The notes: a model not told the origin generated them from the sequence alone. A DNA stretch of 64,000 bases from Brevibacillus humidisoli (GCF_020923435.1 NZ_CP087263.1:496001-560000), one strand, 5' to 3'. Positions 1-8,555 are shown, counted from the stretch's first letter. Made by a program: numbers and translations.

Positions 1-1032
1 GAATTGGATGCGTCAGGTCGAATCAAAGCACAGAACGTCTATGGGAATCAGTTGGTATTGCGGAAAGACGCTGCTGTGTCTGGCAAGTCTGGATTCTACC
101 TGTACAACAGCCATGGCGACGTGATGAAGGTCGTGGACAAGAACACGGGTCGTACGCTTAACGAGTACCAGTACGATGCGTGGGGGAATCCGGTGGATGC
201 GGGGCATCGGGAAGAGATGAGCAACCCGTTCCGCTACGCGGGTGAGGTCTACGATGAAGAGACGGGGATGTACTACCTGCGGGCGAGGTATTATGATCCG
301 CGGATTGGGCGGTTTGTGACGGAGGATACGTATAAGGGGCAAGTGGATAATCCGCTGACGTTGAATCGGTATACGTATGTGCATAACAATCCGTTGAGGT
401 ATGTTGATCCGAGTGGGCATCGCTTAGACGCAGCGCATGGAAATGGAGGGATAAATAAGGATCCAAGCGGAATTCTACGTACCGATAACGGGAAAGGGAA
501 TGTTTATTGGGAATATTACGATTCTCTATATGAGTTAAATGGATCAGGAGCAGTTCCTGAAACAATTCGTCCTGAATATACAGGTAATGCAAAATACGAT
601 GAAGAAACAGCAATGTATATTGAAATGGCCCTGTCGACTGGCGGAATTCTTGTCAATTCAGCGAAGCAAGGGGTCAAGCAAGCTATTAAGGGTACGGGTA
701 AATTTGATAATGGATGGGACATGCCTAGAGGTGGTACAGAAATTGGTGGAAGAAGATATTCTGAACATGCTCTTGAAAGAATGGCACCAGATACCATCCA
801 AGTTCGGGCAGAATTAGAGAAGAGAGCACTAGAAAAAGGATTGAAGCCTGGAACTAAGGAATTCAAGAACTTTGTAGACCCTAGAGGTATTCCTCCAATG
901 GTCGTAGAAGACACGATCAAAAATGTTAAGCCAGTTCCAGGTAACAGACCAAATACATTGAAATATGATGGGAAGGATGTTACCGTCATTACAAACACCA
1001 ATGGTGATGTAATCACTGTAATTCCAAAATAA
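1..1032 (+). CDS. RHS-repeat polymorphic toxin, C-terminal part (5' end outside window)
   Basis: The reading frame is open from the first base, so the gene starts upstream of the window. Residues about 45-140 hold the RHS core signature: YDAWGNP, then RYAGEVYDEETGMYYLRARY, then DPRIGRFVTEDTY and the closing YVDPSGH. In RHS proteins this motif marks the end of the shell-forming region and the boundary with a variable toxin tip. The roughly 200 residues after it are the tip. Its last 90 residues contain SEHALERM, VVEDTIKN and a VTVITNTNGDVITVIPK ending, which resembles the small RNase-like (BECR/DUF4258-type) toxin tips. That toxin class is inference. Base composition turns distinctly AT-rich after the core (from about 430), as expected for an exchangeable tip. 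The stop codon overlaps the ribosome binding site of the next gene. Confidence 0.85.
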   Translation, partial: ELDASGRIKAQNVYGNQLVLRKDAAVSGKSGFYLYNSHGDVMKVVDKNTGRTLNEYQYDAWGNPVDAGHREEMSNPFRYAGEVYDEETGMYYLRARYYDPRIGRFVTEDTYKGQVDNPLTLNRYTYVHNNPLRYVDPSGHRLDAAHGNGGINKDPSGILRTDNGKGNVYWEYYDSLYELNGSGAVPETIRPEYTGNAKYDEETAMYIEMALSTGGILVNSAKQGVKQAIKGTGKFDNGWDMPRGGTEIGGRRYSEHALERMAPDTIQVRAELEKRALEKGLKPGTKEFKNFVDPRGIPPMVVEDTIKNVKPVPGNRPNTLKYDGKDVTVITNTNGDVITVIPK

Positions 1033-1044
1033 GGAGGGTAGTAT

Positions 1045-1371
1045 GTGTCGATAAAATTTGATGAATACTTGCTACTAGAATTATTTGAAAGCGAACCGAT
1101 AATTATAGATAGTGAGGCAGAGATTTACAAGTACCAGAAAAAGGATAATATTGGATTAGCAATAATATTATACTTTTCTGTCTATGACCAATATGCAACT
1201 GTAAGGTTAGAGCATAAAGATATAATAAAACCACTATTTGAAGTTGAAATAAATAACCTAAGACTTATTGATGCAGATAATGAGAAAATCTCTCTCTTTA
1301 AGCAAGAAAGTAAAGAACCTGCTATTCAAATTATAATTTCACCGAGTTTTATGCTAGATATAAGTCTCTAA
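1045..1371 (+). CDS. Putative immunity protein for the RHS toxin tip
   Basis: This encodes a 108-residue acidic protein that I do not recognise by family. The start is GTG at 1045, seven bases after a strong AAGGAGGG site that itself overlaps the RHS stop codon; the ATG two bases earlier runs into a stop after two codons. Position (immediately downstream of a toxin tip, same strand), small size, AT-rich composition and likely translational coupling fit a cognate immunity gene. Function is inferred from context only. A terminator follows at about 1424. Confidence 0.6.
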   Translation: MSIKFDEYLLLELFESEPIIIDSEAEIYKYQKKDNIGLAIILYFSVYDQYATVRLEHKDIIKPLFEVEINNLRLIDADNEKISLFKQESKEPAIQIIISPSFMLDISL

Positions 1372-1423
1372 AGATATAGAGGCATAGCCTTTTTTACACG
1401 GCGATATGTAAGTGTGATCCTAT

Positions 1424-1461
1424 AACCTTGATTGGCTACATGCCTTTCAAGGTTTCTTTTT
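1424..1461 (+). terminator. Rho-independent terminator after toxin-immunity pair
   Basis: An 8-bp perfect stem (AACCTTGA at 1424-1431, TCAAGGTT at 1447-1454) is followed by a T-rich tract. It lies 50 bases past the immunity stop. The rest of 1372-1578 shows no convincing gene. Confidence 0.6.
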
Positions 1462-1651
1462 ATCCGCACCACACCCTTCGCCATCTTAGTATGAGAGGAA
1501 AGCTCCCTATGTAAAAGTCCAATTTTTCTATGGAGGCGGGGGACTAGAAATGTAGCGTTATGGTGCATATATAGAAAAGAGTCTATAAAATATTTTGTGT
1601 AAACTCTCAACCTACTCATTTACAATTAACTTAGAAAGGTTGGGATTTTTT

Positions 1652-2872
1652 ATGAGCCTCATACCAAAAGAGCAACTCAGGCAGTGGATTAAGGAAAAGA
1701 ACATGAAGTCGATGGAGGATGTGCAATCAGCTTTAAAAGAGCTGTTCGCTGACACCATCCAGGAGATGCTGGAAGCCGAATTGGAGACTGAACTTGGCTA
1801 CGCGAAGCATGACTCCAAAAACAAACGAACCACGAACAGTCGCAATGGATACAGCAAGAAGACCGTTCGTTCCGAATATGGTGATATCGACATTCAGGTA
1901 CCACGGGATCGAGAGGGAGAGTTTGATCCCGTTATCGTGAAGAAACACCAGTCAAACGTTACAGGGATCGAAGATCAGATTCTTGCCATGTACGCCAAAG
2001 GGGTATCCACTCGCGACATTCAAGATCACCTGCAGCAGCTCTATGGCATTGAGGTCTCGCCAACACTCATTTCCAACGTAACGAACAAAATCATTCCCTT
2101 GATTAAAGAGTGGCAGAATCGTCCCCTGCAATCGGTGTACGCTGTCGTTTTCATGGATGCGATTCATTTTAAGGTAAAGCAGGACGGAGCCATCGTCAAT
2201 AAGGCTGCGTATATGGTCATTGGCATCGATCTGGATGGCCACAAAGATGTCCTTGGCATCTGGATCGGGGAAAATGAATCCGCGAAGTTTTGGCTCCACG
2301 TACTTAACGAGTTGAAGAACCGTGGTGTCCAAGATATTTTAATCACTTCCGTTGACAACCTGAAAGGCTTTACAGAAGCCATATCGGCATGTTACCCGAA
2401 GACAGAAATTCAGAAGTGCATCATCCATCAGATTCGGAATTCCATCAAGTATGTGTCATACAAGGACTTGAAGAAGATTACGTCAGAGCTTAAGCCGATC
2501 TATAAGGCTCCAACGGAGCAAGCAGCCTTAGAAGAACTCGATCATTTTGAACAGTCCTGGGGTAACAAATATCCCTTGTTGGTACGTTCCTGGCGGAACA
2601 ATTGGGCCGAAATCGCCACCTTCTTCAAATACCCACCAGAGATTCGAAAACTCATTTACACGACGAATGTCATTGAGAGTTACCATCGACAATTACGGAA
2701 AGTTACGAAAGGAAAAGCTGTATTTCCAACGGACGAAGCCCTTCTCAAAATGCTTTATCTCGTGACGATGGATGTCTTACGGAAATGGACGGGACGAGTC
2801 CAAAACTGGGGACAGATCCTGTTACAACTATCCGTATTCTTTGAAGAGAGAGTACAACCGTACATTCGTTAA
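1652..2872 (+). CDS. IS256-family transposase (mutator type)
   Basis: This is a 406-residue DDE transposase of normal length for the family. Recognisable blocks include the N-terminal IRQ-like region ending in LGYAKHDS, then NSRNGYSKKTV, the catalytic-domain stretch VVFMDAIHFKV with the first Asp, and SVDNLKGFTEAI with the second Asp. The CIIHQIRNS motif is present. The C-terminal TTNVIESYHRQLRKVTKGK block carries the catalytic Glu. The start is ATG at 1652, with an AAAGG site about 12 bases upstream; the frame is open further upstream but without a better start. No frameshift or missing motif is seen, so the enzyme may be active. Confidence 0.92.
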   Translation: MSLIPKEQLRQWIKEKNMKSMEDVQSALKELFADTIQEMLEAELETELGYAKHDSKNKRTTNSRNGYSKKTVRSEYGDIDIQVPRDREGEFDPVIVKKHQSNVTGIEDQILAMYAKGVSTRDIQDHLQQLYGIEVSPTLISNVTNKIIPLIKEWQNRPLQSVYAVVFMDAIHFKVKQDGAIVNKAAYMVIGIDLDGHKDVLGIWIGENESAKFWLHVLNELKNRGVQDILITSVDNLKGFTEAISACYPKTEIQKCIIHQIRNSIKYVSYKDLKKITSELKPIYKAPTEQAALEELDHFEQSWGNKYPLLVRSWRNNWAEIATFFKYPPEIRKLIYTTNVIESYHRQLRKVTKGKAVFPTDEALLKMLYLVTMDVLRKWTGRVQNWGQILLQLSVFFEERVQPYIR

Positions 2873-2876
2873 AATG

Positions 2877-3000
2877 AAAGGCTTCATCCCCAAAAAGATT
2901 GTCTTTCTCTTCGCCAATCAGGTCAAGGGTTTGCTACGCCTTACGCCCTTGACCCCCATTGGCTACGAGAAAGATGTTCCGATTATGGGATGAAACCTTT
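2877..3000 (+). repeat. Long imperfect hairpin between transposase stop and right IS end
   Basis: The two arms, 2877-2929 and about 2949-3000, are near-complementary over more than 40 positions. Pairing blocks are AAAGGCTTCATCCC with GGGATGAAACCTTT, TCTTTCTC with GAGAAAGA, GCCAAT with ATTGGC, and GTCAAGGG with CCCTTGAC. It starts four bases after the transposase stop and ends about 19 bases before the right terminal repeat. It has no U-tract, so it is not a simple terminator. A structured RNA or a cruciform used by the element is possible. Confidence 0.6.
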
Positions 3001-3045
3001 TCATATATCGGTTGATTAAGTTTACACAAAAATCTTGACAGACCC

Positions 3046-3264
3046 GGTCTTTCTTTTGCCCCCACCCAGTGCCGAATGAATTGGTCGGCTACTTCCACAA
3101 GAACTTCACCTTCATCACACCCGTATAATATTCCTCTAATATGCCTGTACGCACATGCAATGCTTGAAAATATAACCCTTTATCACAATCTTCTAACCTT
3201 ACCAAAGACTCAATATCATCAGATACCACCATGTTTTACTTCAAATATCTTATCTTCGTCTTCT
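3046..3264 (-). pseudogene. Frameshifted gene remnant cut by the IS right end
   Basis: Read on the minus strand, protein-like sequence continues through three frame segments. The first is EDEDKIFEVKHGGI (about 3264-3220), the second runs from MVVSDDIESLV to EEYYTG (3232 to about 3115), and the third runs from DEGEVLVEVADQF to WVGAKER (about 3115 to 3046). It stops at the IS boundary. The only intact open stretch is 3089-3232 (47 codons). I do not recognise the family. Composition and neighbourhood suggest an old effector or immunity-type gene that decayed before or after the IS arrived. Confidence 0.4.
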
Positions 3265-3348
3265 CACGGATTTTCTGAAAATAATATTCTGCAATTATCG
3301 CAACAGATTACAGGCAAGTCTCGATAGAGAGGGTGAACAGGTCAGTTG

Positions 3349-3442
3349 TCGCACCTATTTTGACAGATGCACCGACTATAAATAGTGAGGGTGCGAAGTT
3401 TAATTTTGTTCCGCAACTATCTAGATATTTGCTCCGATAGTT
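3349..3442. repeat. Two adjacent inverted repeats upstream of the Rep-like gene
   Basis: The first (3349-3396) pairs TCGCACC with GGTGCGA and TATTT with AAATA, with a small bulge. The second (3415-3442) pairs AACTATC with GATAGTT. Adjacent hairpins just upstream of a rolling-circle-type rep gene are where a double-strand origin is often found. An origin here is inference. The remaining bases of 3280-3567 show no gene. Confidence 0.4.
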
Positions 3443-3567
3443 ACTGTGCAAGAACACTCTGGTAACGTGCCAGTTAACATATACAGGTAAGGCAACGTGA
3501 AGGCTAGCCACCTTGCCCTCTAATTATAGAAGGAAATTCGTTAAAAAATTTCCGGTGGGGGCTGAAC

Positions 3568-4416
3568 ATGGAAGGTGTGAATGTATCAATCGACCGCATT
3601 GTAGTGGACTTTACAAACGTATATTGGACGTTCTTCAATCCGCTTCGCGAGTGGCTTTGTCACTACTACAACGCCGCATTTTACGTTAAGGACAAGGGAT
3701 TTAAGTACCGAGTACGAGTGAGGGAGGGTAAGCACTGGGCGTATCTCTCGTATCAACTCGTTTATGCCCGACTAGCAAGGAAACATACGCTTCGGCTAGA
3801 ATGCCCACCCGATTCTCTGATTTACTTCCAGTCTTGGATTTCGGAGATTGGAAAAAACGCAACGGACATTCTGCATGTTCGTTCAGAAGTTGCGTTCGAC
3901 ATTCCTTTACCCTTGTCTGAACTGTTCGTCCTGTCATTGACAGGGCGGAACATGAAGAAAAGAAAGGGGACGTTCTACTCCAACAAGCGACATCAGCGGC
4001 AAGTAGCCGGATATTGCCGAGTATATGACAAGAAGGTGGAACTGTTACAAAGGCGTGGGGTGCGAATCGAAGGCGAATTAACGAGGTTTGAAATCGTGTA
4101 TAAGCCGGATGAAAAAGTCCCAATGAGCGTATTGGTTCAGTATCCGCCGCGATTCAACAGGCTTTACCTTTGTGCTCAAGCAACTTCGCTTAAACTACTG
4201 AAAACGAAACTTCAACAAAAGGTGGTCGGACTGATGCGCGGCGAACTGGAACAAAAGGAAGTTACGGCTTATTACCGTAGGAAAATCGTGGAGCAAATGC
4301 GGCAACTCCCGACATTGGACTTCGACAGATTAGCGGAAGAGCAGTGGGAAGAAGTTATTACTGTACCTTGTGCCATATTGGGCGGCTTGATTAGCAAAGT
4401 GCCAGTTGCACTTTAG
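3568..4416 (+). CDS. Replication-initiation-like protein (rolling-circle Rep type)
   Basis: This is a 282-residue basic protein. The pattern SIDRIVVDF near the N terminus, the central RVYDKKVEL and the following EGELTRFEIVYKP resemble Rep proteins of rolling-circle plasmids and filamentous phages, where the Tyr of the YDK block is near or at the nicking site. The start is ATG at 3568 after a G-rich GGTGGGGG site. Inverted repeats lie 130-220 bases upstream and a convergent Xre repressor gene follows, so this looks like the core of a small integrated plasmid or phage-like element. No relaxase, integrase or att repeat was found nearby. Family assignment is by pattern only. Confidence 0.55.
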   Translation: MEGVNVSIDRIVVDFTNVYWTFFNPLREWLCHYYNAAFYVKDKGFKYRVRVREGKHWAYLSYQLVYARLARKHTLRLECPPDSLIYFQSWISEIGKNATDILHVRSEVAFDIPLPLSELFVLSLTGRNMKKRKGTFYSNKRHQRQVAGYCRVYDKKVELLQRRGVRIEGELTRFEIVYKPDEKVPMSVLVQYPPRFNRLYLCAQATSLKLLKTKLQQKVVGLMRGELEQKEVTAYYRRKIVEQMRQLPTLDFDRLAEEQWEEVITVPCAILGGLISKVPVAL

Positions 4417-4418
4417 CC

Positions 4419-4625
4419 TTACTCGTCCTCCAAGACAATCAGTTCATGGAGCGGTATGTCGAGCGTCTTGCAAATTTGCTCCAATGTATCAAAGTAAGCC
4501 GCATTAACCTTGTCGGAACAAAGGTGACTTACAGTACTAGAACGGATATTCATCCTACGTGCGAGTTCACGCTGACTGATACCCCGTTCCTCTAAAATTT
4601 CTCTAAGACGTAATCGGACTGGCAT
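4419..4625 (-). CDS. Small Xre/Cro-type HTH repressor
   Basis: This is a 68-residue protein that is almost entirely one HTH_3 domain. The helix-turn-helix runs from LREILEERGISQRELARRM to SSTVSHLCSDK, followed by the typical LEQICKTLDIPLHELI. The start is ATG at 4623-4625 on the minus strand, with GGAGG six bases upstream; an upstream in-frame extension has no ribosome site. It converges on the Rep-like gene with two bases between the stops, so it probably controls that element. Confidence 0.8.
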   Translation of the reverse strand: MPVRLRLREILEERGISQRELARRMNIRSSTVSHLCSDKVNAAYFDTLEQICKTLDIPLHELIVLEDE

Positions 4626-4667
4626 GATTAACCTCCAAATAACGCAAATACCGTCCAAAAAGACATA

Positions 4668-4708
4668 AACCTTGAGAGAGCAGGAATAAATCATCTCTCA
4701 AGGTTTTT
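4668..4708 (+). terminator. Stem-loop with U-tract on the plus strand
   Basis: AACCTTGAGAGA (4668-4679) pairs perfectly with TCTCTCAAGGTT (4694-4705), followed by TTTTT. On the plus strand it would stop read-through from the Rep-like gene before the acylase gene. It also lies in the upstream region of the Xre gene on the other strand. Confidence 0.6.
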
Positions 4709-4810
4709 CTTATTTCCTCAGCCAACAAGGAATGACGAAAAATCTCTCGAATAGGAACATATAGTAAAAAATGGTTTGTGAAGAAAAACAAGAACCAGGC
4801 AGGTGAAAAG

Positions 4811-7207
4811 ATGGACTCTGTCGTTGTCACGCCCGTTCGCTCCTCGCTTCGCAGGGGCTGGCGAATGGCGCTGATCATTCTGTTGATTCTTTTGCTAGTG
4901 GCAGCATCCCTATTACTGTATGGCTACTGGCTGCTTGCCAAAAGTCTGCCCGTCACCAGCGGGGAAGTGGTCATTAGCGGGCTTCAGGCGGACGTGTCGG
5001 TGTATCGCGATCAGAACGGGGTTCCGCACATCGAAGCGGACAATCTGCATGATCTCTACCTTGCGCAAGGGTACATTACGGCACAGGATCGACTGTTTCA
5101 GATGGACTTGAGCAGACGTCAGGCATCCGGGCGACTAAGTGAAGTGGTTGGAGAGAAAGCGGTGGAGCGGGATAAGTTTTTCCGCACTATGGGGCTGCGG
5201 CGCGCGGCAGAAGCATCGCTTCCTGCCTACTCGGCGGAGGCCAGGCAGGTGCTGGAGTGGTATGCCGAGGGGGTGAACGCCTACATGAAGGAAGCGATTG
5301 CGGAAAACAAACTGCCGGTCGAGTTTTGGCTGCTTGGCTATCAACCGGAACCTTGGAGTCCGATCGATTCGCTGACGATCGGCAAATATATGGCGTATGA
5401 TCTCGGCGGTCATTGGGAAGGACAGGCGTTTCGCTACTATTTGCTTCAGCATTTCCCTGCTGAAAAGGCGTTTGATCTGTTTCCCAGCTACCCGGAGGAT
5501 GCGCCGGTGATTGTTCAAATCGCGCAGCAACACCCCATCGATATCGCAGATCATTTGGCTGTAGCGGTCATCCCCAACGAGTGGAATGGCAGCAACAACT
5601 GGGTGCTTTCCGGTAAAAAGACAGTGTCGGGCAAACCGCTCTTGGCCAATGATCCACATCTGGGACTGGGCATGCCGGCGATCTGGTATGAGTCGCACCT
5701 GATGGCGCCCGATATGGATGTGAGCGGCGTCATCTTTGCTGGTGTGCCCGGGATCATCGTCGGTCATAATCAGCACATCGCCTGGGGAGTCACCAATGTG
5801 GGACCGGATGTGCAAGATTTGTATATCGAAAAGAGAAATCCGGAGCAGCCTGACCAGTTCCTGTACATGGGCCGTTGGGAGACAGCAGAGGTTGTACGGG
5901 AGGACATCGCGGTGAAAGGCGGGGCGACGATTCCGTATGAGGTGACGATTACGCGGCACGGTCCGCTTCTATCAGAGTTTGCCCACGATCACAAGGAAGA
6001 GACCGCCCTGGCGTTAAAATGGACCGCTCTGGAGCCGTCGACGGAGCTGGAAGCAGTGCTGATGATGAATCGAGCAAAAAATTGGGAAGAATTTAAACAG
6101 GCGCTGCAATACTTTCACACGCCCGCGCAAAATTTTGTTTTCGCCAGCGTGGACGGTACGATTGCCTACCGGGCGAACGGTCTGATTCCCATCCGCAAAG
6201 CAGGAGACGGCTCCGTACCTGTTCCTGGATGGACGGATGAATATGAATGGAGCGGATACATTCCGTGGGATGAACTGCCTACCGTCGTCAATCCGGAATC
6301 CGGATTGATCGCCACAGCTAACAACAAGGTGATCGACGACAGCTATCCGTACCACATCACCAACACCTGGGCTCAGCCCCATCGCCAGAACCGCATTCTG
6401 GAGGTGTTGGCAAGCAAAGATACCTTTACAGCAGAAGAGATGAAACAACTGCAGCTGGATAAACGGAACATGCAGGCCAAGCAATTGCTGCCTCCACTGC
6501 TTGCTGAACTGGAGAAGCAGTCGGGACTCCGCGAGTTGGACAGAGAAGCGATCGCGATCTTGAAACAATGGGAGTACGAGGATGCGCCCGATCTGGCCGC
6601 TCCGCTGGTGTTCAACCTCTGGATGATCCAGATTGCGGATACGCTGTTTGCCGATCAGATTGATCCGGAGTTGGACGACTTGTTTGAGGGGAAAACAGGA
6701 ATCGTCGACCGGCTGCTGACAGATAGTTTCCAGGGCAGTCCTGGTCCCTGGATCCGGGAAAAGGGAGGCATCGGCAACGTAGCTCTGCAATCCTTTCAGC
6801 GCACGATCGACAAGATTGTGGAACTGCAAGGGGACGATCCGGCCAGCTGGAATTGGGGAGAGTATCATACTGTCACGTTTGAACATCCGTTGGCCGCGGT
6901 AAAGCCGCTTGACCTCCTGTTTAACCTGAAAGCTGTGGCGATAGGCGGCAGTAAGGTAACCGTAGGCATGGCAGGATGGGATGGGCAAACGGGTGAGGTG
7001 GAGCATGGCGGTGTCTGGCGTACCGTCGTTGATCTGTCTGATCTGACCCAAAGCTATAACGTGATCGGTCCAGGGCAGTCCGGACACCGATTGAGCCCTT
7101 GGTACGATGATCAAATCGATGACTGGACTGAGGGGAACTACCATTTGACCAGCACCACCAACTACCAGAATGAAGAGCATCATCTTCGCTTGCTTCCAAG
7201 TAGGTGA
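4811..7207 (+). CDS. Penicillin acylase family protein, membrane-anchored
   Basis: This is an N-terminal-nucleophile amidohydrolase of 798 residues, the usual precursor length. A single hydrophobic anchor lies at about residues 20-40, so the enzyme is expected outside the membrane. The family start SVYRDQNGVPHIEA leads the alpha chain. The predicted self-cleavage point is G|SNNW, giving Ser261 as the nucleophile at the beta-chain N terminus, followed by PLLANDPHLGLGMPAIWYE. The start ATG 4811 has AGGTGA five bases upstream; an in-frame GTG at 4778 lacks a ribosome site. It hydrolyses an amide of an acyl or aryl group; the substrate is unknown. A clear paralogue without the membrane anchor lies at 34403 beside the NRPS genes. 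Confidence 0.88.
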   Translation: MDSVVVTPVRSSLRRGWRMALIILLILLLVAASLLLYGYWLLAKSLPVTSGEVVISGLQADVSVYRDQNGVPHIEADNLHDLYLAQGYITAQDRLFQMDLSRRQASGRLSEVVGEKAVERDKFFRTMGLRRAAEASLPAYSAEARQVLEWYAEGVNAYMKEAIAENKLPVEFWLLGYQPEPWSPIDSLTIGKYMAYDLGGHWEGQAFRYYLLQHFPAEKAFDLFPSYPEDAPVIVQIAQQHPIDIADHLAVAVIPNEWNGSNNWVLSGKKTVSGKPLLANDPHLGLGMPAIWYESHLMAPDMDVSGVIFAGVPGIIVGHNQHIAWGVTNVGPDVQDLYIEKRNPEQPDQFLYMGRWETAEVVREDIAVKGGATIPYEVTITRHGPLLSEFAHDHKEETALALKWTALEPSTELEAVLMMNRAKNWEEFKQALQYFHTPAQNFVFASVDGTIAYRANGLIPIRKAGDGSVPVPGWTDEYEWSGYIPWDELPTVVNPESGLIATANNKVIDDSYPYHITNTWAQPHRQNRILEVLASKDTFTAEEMKQLQLDKRNMQAKQLLPPLLAELEKQSGLRELDREAIAILKQWEYEDAPDLAAPLVFNLWMIQIADTLFADQIDPELDDLFEGKTGIVDRLLTDSFQGSPGPWIREKGGIGNVALQSFQRTIDKIVELQGDDPASWNWGEYHTVTFEHPLAAVKPLDLLFNLKAVAIGGSKVTVGMAGWDGQTGEVEHGGVWRTVVDLSDLTQSYNVIGPGQSGHRLSPWYDDQIDDWTEGNYHLTSTTNYQNEEHHLRLLPSR

Positions 7208-7243
7208 GCCATTTTTTGATTCGACAAAAAGGGAGGGATCAGG

Positions 7244-7981
7244 ATGAGACTGACAACACTCGGCTATTGGGGAGCATATCCGTCCGCCAATGAAGCCACT
7301 TCCGGCTACCTGCTGCAGACCGACAAAGGCAATGTTCTCCTTGACTGTGGTTCCGGCGTGCTGGCTCAACTGCAGAATCATATCGCGTTGGAAGAACTGG
7401 ACGCTCTAGTCATCTCTCACTACCACGCCGATCATATCGCCGACGTCTATTGCCTGCAGTACGCGGTGATGATTCTGACGCAGTTGGGCAAACGAACCAA
7501 ACCGTTGCACATCTACGCACCAGCTGCAGATCAGGCGTCGTTCGCCAAGATGGGATACAGTACCTACTGCCAAGCGGTCCCGATTGCCAGCGGGATGAGA
7601 ATCGACATCTCAGGCGTCTCGTTTTCTTTCGTCAGCACCACTCACCCCGTCCCGTGTCTGGCGATGCGGATCGAGCACGATAGCGGTGTGATCGCGTATA
7701 CAGCAGATACCCAGTGGAACCAGGATGTGGTGCAATTATCTCAGCATGCCGATCTGCTGTTGGCGGAGTGCAGTCTGTACAACGAACAGTACGGACAGAT
7801 CAGAGGACACCTGACCGCCGGGGAAGCGGGCCAACTAGCCGCGCAAGCAGGTGTGAAAAAACTGGTACTGACGCATCTGCCGCATTATGGCGATCATCGA
7901 AAGCTGGTTGGGCAGGCGGCTGAGCAGTATCAGGGACCGATAGAACTGGCAAGCGGCGGTGCCGTGTATGAGGTGGTGTAG
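7244..7981 (+). CDS. MBL-fold metallohydrolase (RNase Z-like/YhfI-like)
   Basis: This 245-residue metallo-beta-lactamase-fold protein has the zinc motif H59-Y-H61-A-D63-H64. The downstream metal ligands are in STTHPVP, the Asp in AYTADTQW, and the His in LTHLPHYGD. Domain length and motif spacing resemble Bacillus YhfI and the RNase Z branch of the superfamily. The start ATG 7244 is preceded by GGGAGGG. It sits 36 bases after the acylase gene on the same strand and may be co-transcribed. The substrate is unknown. Confidence 0.8.
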   Translation: MRLTTLGYWGAYPSANEATSGYLLQTDKGNVLLDCGSGVLAQLQNHIALEELDALVISHYHADHIADVYCLQYAVMILTQLGKRTKPLHIYAPAADQASFAKMGYSTYCQAVPIASGMRIDISGVSFSFVSTTHPVPCLAMRIEHDSGVIAYTADTQWNQDVVQLSQHADLLLAECSLYNEQYGQIRGHLTAGEAGQLAAQAGVKKLVLTHLPHYGDHRKLVGQAAEQYQGPIELASGGAVYEVV

Positions 7982-8056
7982 AGGGAGACGCGCAAAAGGG
8001 GAGAAGCAGGATTTTTCTAAGAGGAGTGGTTTTGCAATGCCAACAATGATGGTAGG

Positions 8057-8296
8057 GTGGTTGGCACATATCTTCTCATCACCTTTTATGCTGTTGTAGT
8101 GAATGAACATGTCCCTCTGGGTTTCTTAACACTGAGAGTCACACTCTACTATTTGGCTTTTCTGATCGTGTTTGGCATTCCGTACTACATTTTATACGTA
8201 AAACTACAACAAAAGTGGTTGGTAGTCATGCTGTTCCATTTTCTTTACGTTCGGTTCTTTTGGTTCTTTCACGATTTTACTCATCCAGCCGGCTAG
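8057..8296 (+). CDS. Small hydrophobic protein, start unclear (possibly frameshifted)
   Basis: This is a 79-residue, strongly hydrophobic reading frame with two or three possible membrane segments (for example VTLYYLAFLIVFGIPYYILY and LVVMLFHFLYVRFFWFF). A good ribosome site (GAGGAG at 8021-8026) precedes ATG 8037 in a different frame that stops after 20 codons. The gene may therefore start at 8037 and have lost frame near 8050. I do not recognise a family. Confidence 0.35.
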   Translation: MVGTYLLITFYAVVVNEHVPLGFLTLRVTLYYLAFLIVFGIPYYILYVKLQQKWLVVMLFHFLYVRFFWFFHDFTHPAG

Positions 8297-8317
8297 TATG
8301 AAATCAAATAGCAAGCA

Positions 8318-8535
8318 GAGTCATTCCTGCAGTTTCGGCTGACCGAATTGATGGAAATCCACTTCATGGAGATCCCGAAGCTGATGGACAAGTGGGAAGA
8401 GCGAACGAGTGGATAAAGGCTCTGGAGATTGCCCCGGCGATGCTCGCTGATGGAGACAGTCCATAGCGTGTTGCCAAGCTGACAAAACTTCCGTTGGAGG
8501 AAGTCGAACATCTGAAAGGTCAGCCCACTAACTGA
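8318..8535 (+). pseudogene. Degraded C-terminal end of an Rpn/PD-(D/E)XK transposase-like gene
   Basis: Two frames carry consecutive pieces. The first is FLQFRLTELMEIHFMEIPKLMDKWEE; the second, from 8407, contains EWIKALEIAPAMLADGDSP, a TAG stop, and RVAKLTKLPLEEVEHLKG ending at TGA 8533-8535. The LPLEEVEHLK ending and the preceding helix-rich text are typical of the C-terminal part of recombination-promoting nuclease (Rpn)-type genes. At least one frameshift and one stop show it is dead. Confidence 0.6.
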
Positions 8536-8555
8536 AGCTCCAAAGAATCACAGAC

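Larger units (their letters stand above)
1579..3045 (+). mobile_element. IS256-family insertion sequence
   Basis: The element is about 1.47 kb with one transposase gene and imperfect 27-bp terminal inverted repeats. The left repeat (1579-1605) begins GAGTCTATAAAA and the right repeat (3019-3045, read on the other strand) begins GGGTCTGTCAAG; they match at 21 of 27 positions and share the inner TTTTGTGTAAACT. No convincing 8-9 bp target duplication is visible in the flanks (ATATAGAAAA on the left, GGTCTTTCTT on the right). This suggests a rearranged or old insertion, or slightly misplaced ends. The right end abuts a broken gene on the minus strand. Confidence 0.8.

Noticed and set aside
1368-1619. 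An 83-codon minus-strand frame left of the IS
   Set aside because: It spans a terminator and the IS left repeat, and has no ribosome site or family resemblance.
6014-7381. A 455-codon minus-strand frame
   Set aside because: Antisense to the penicillin acylase gene, with no recognisable domain and no ribosome site.
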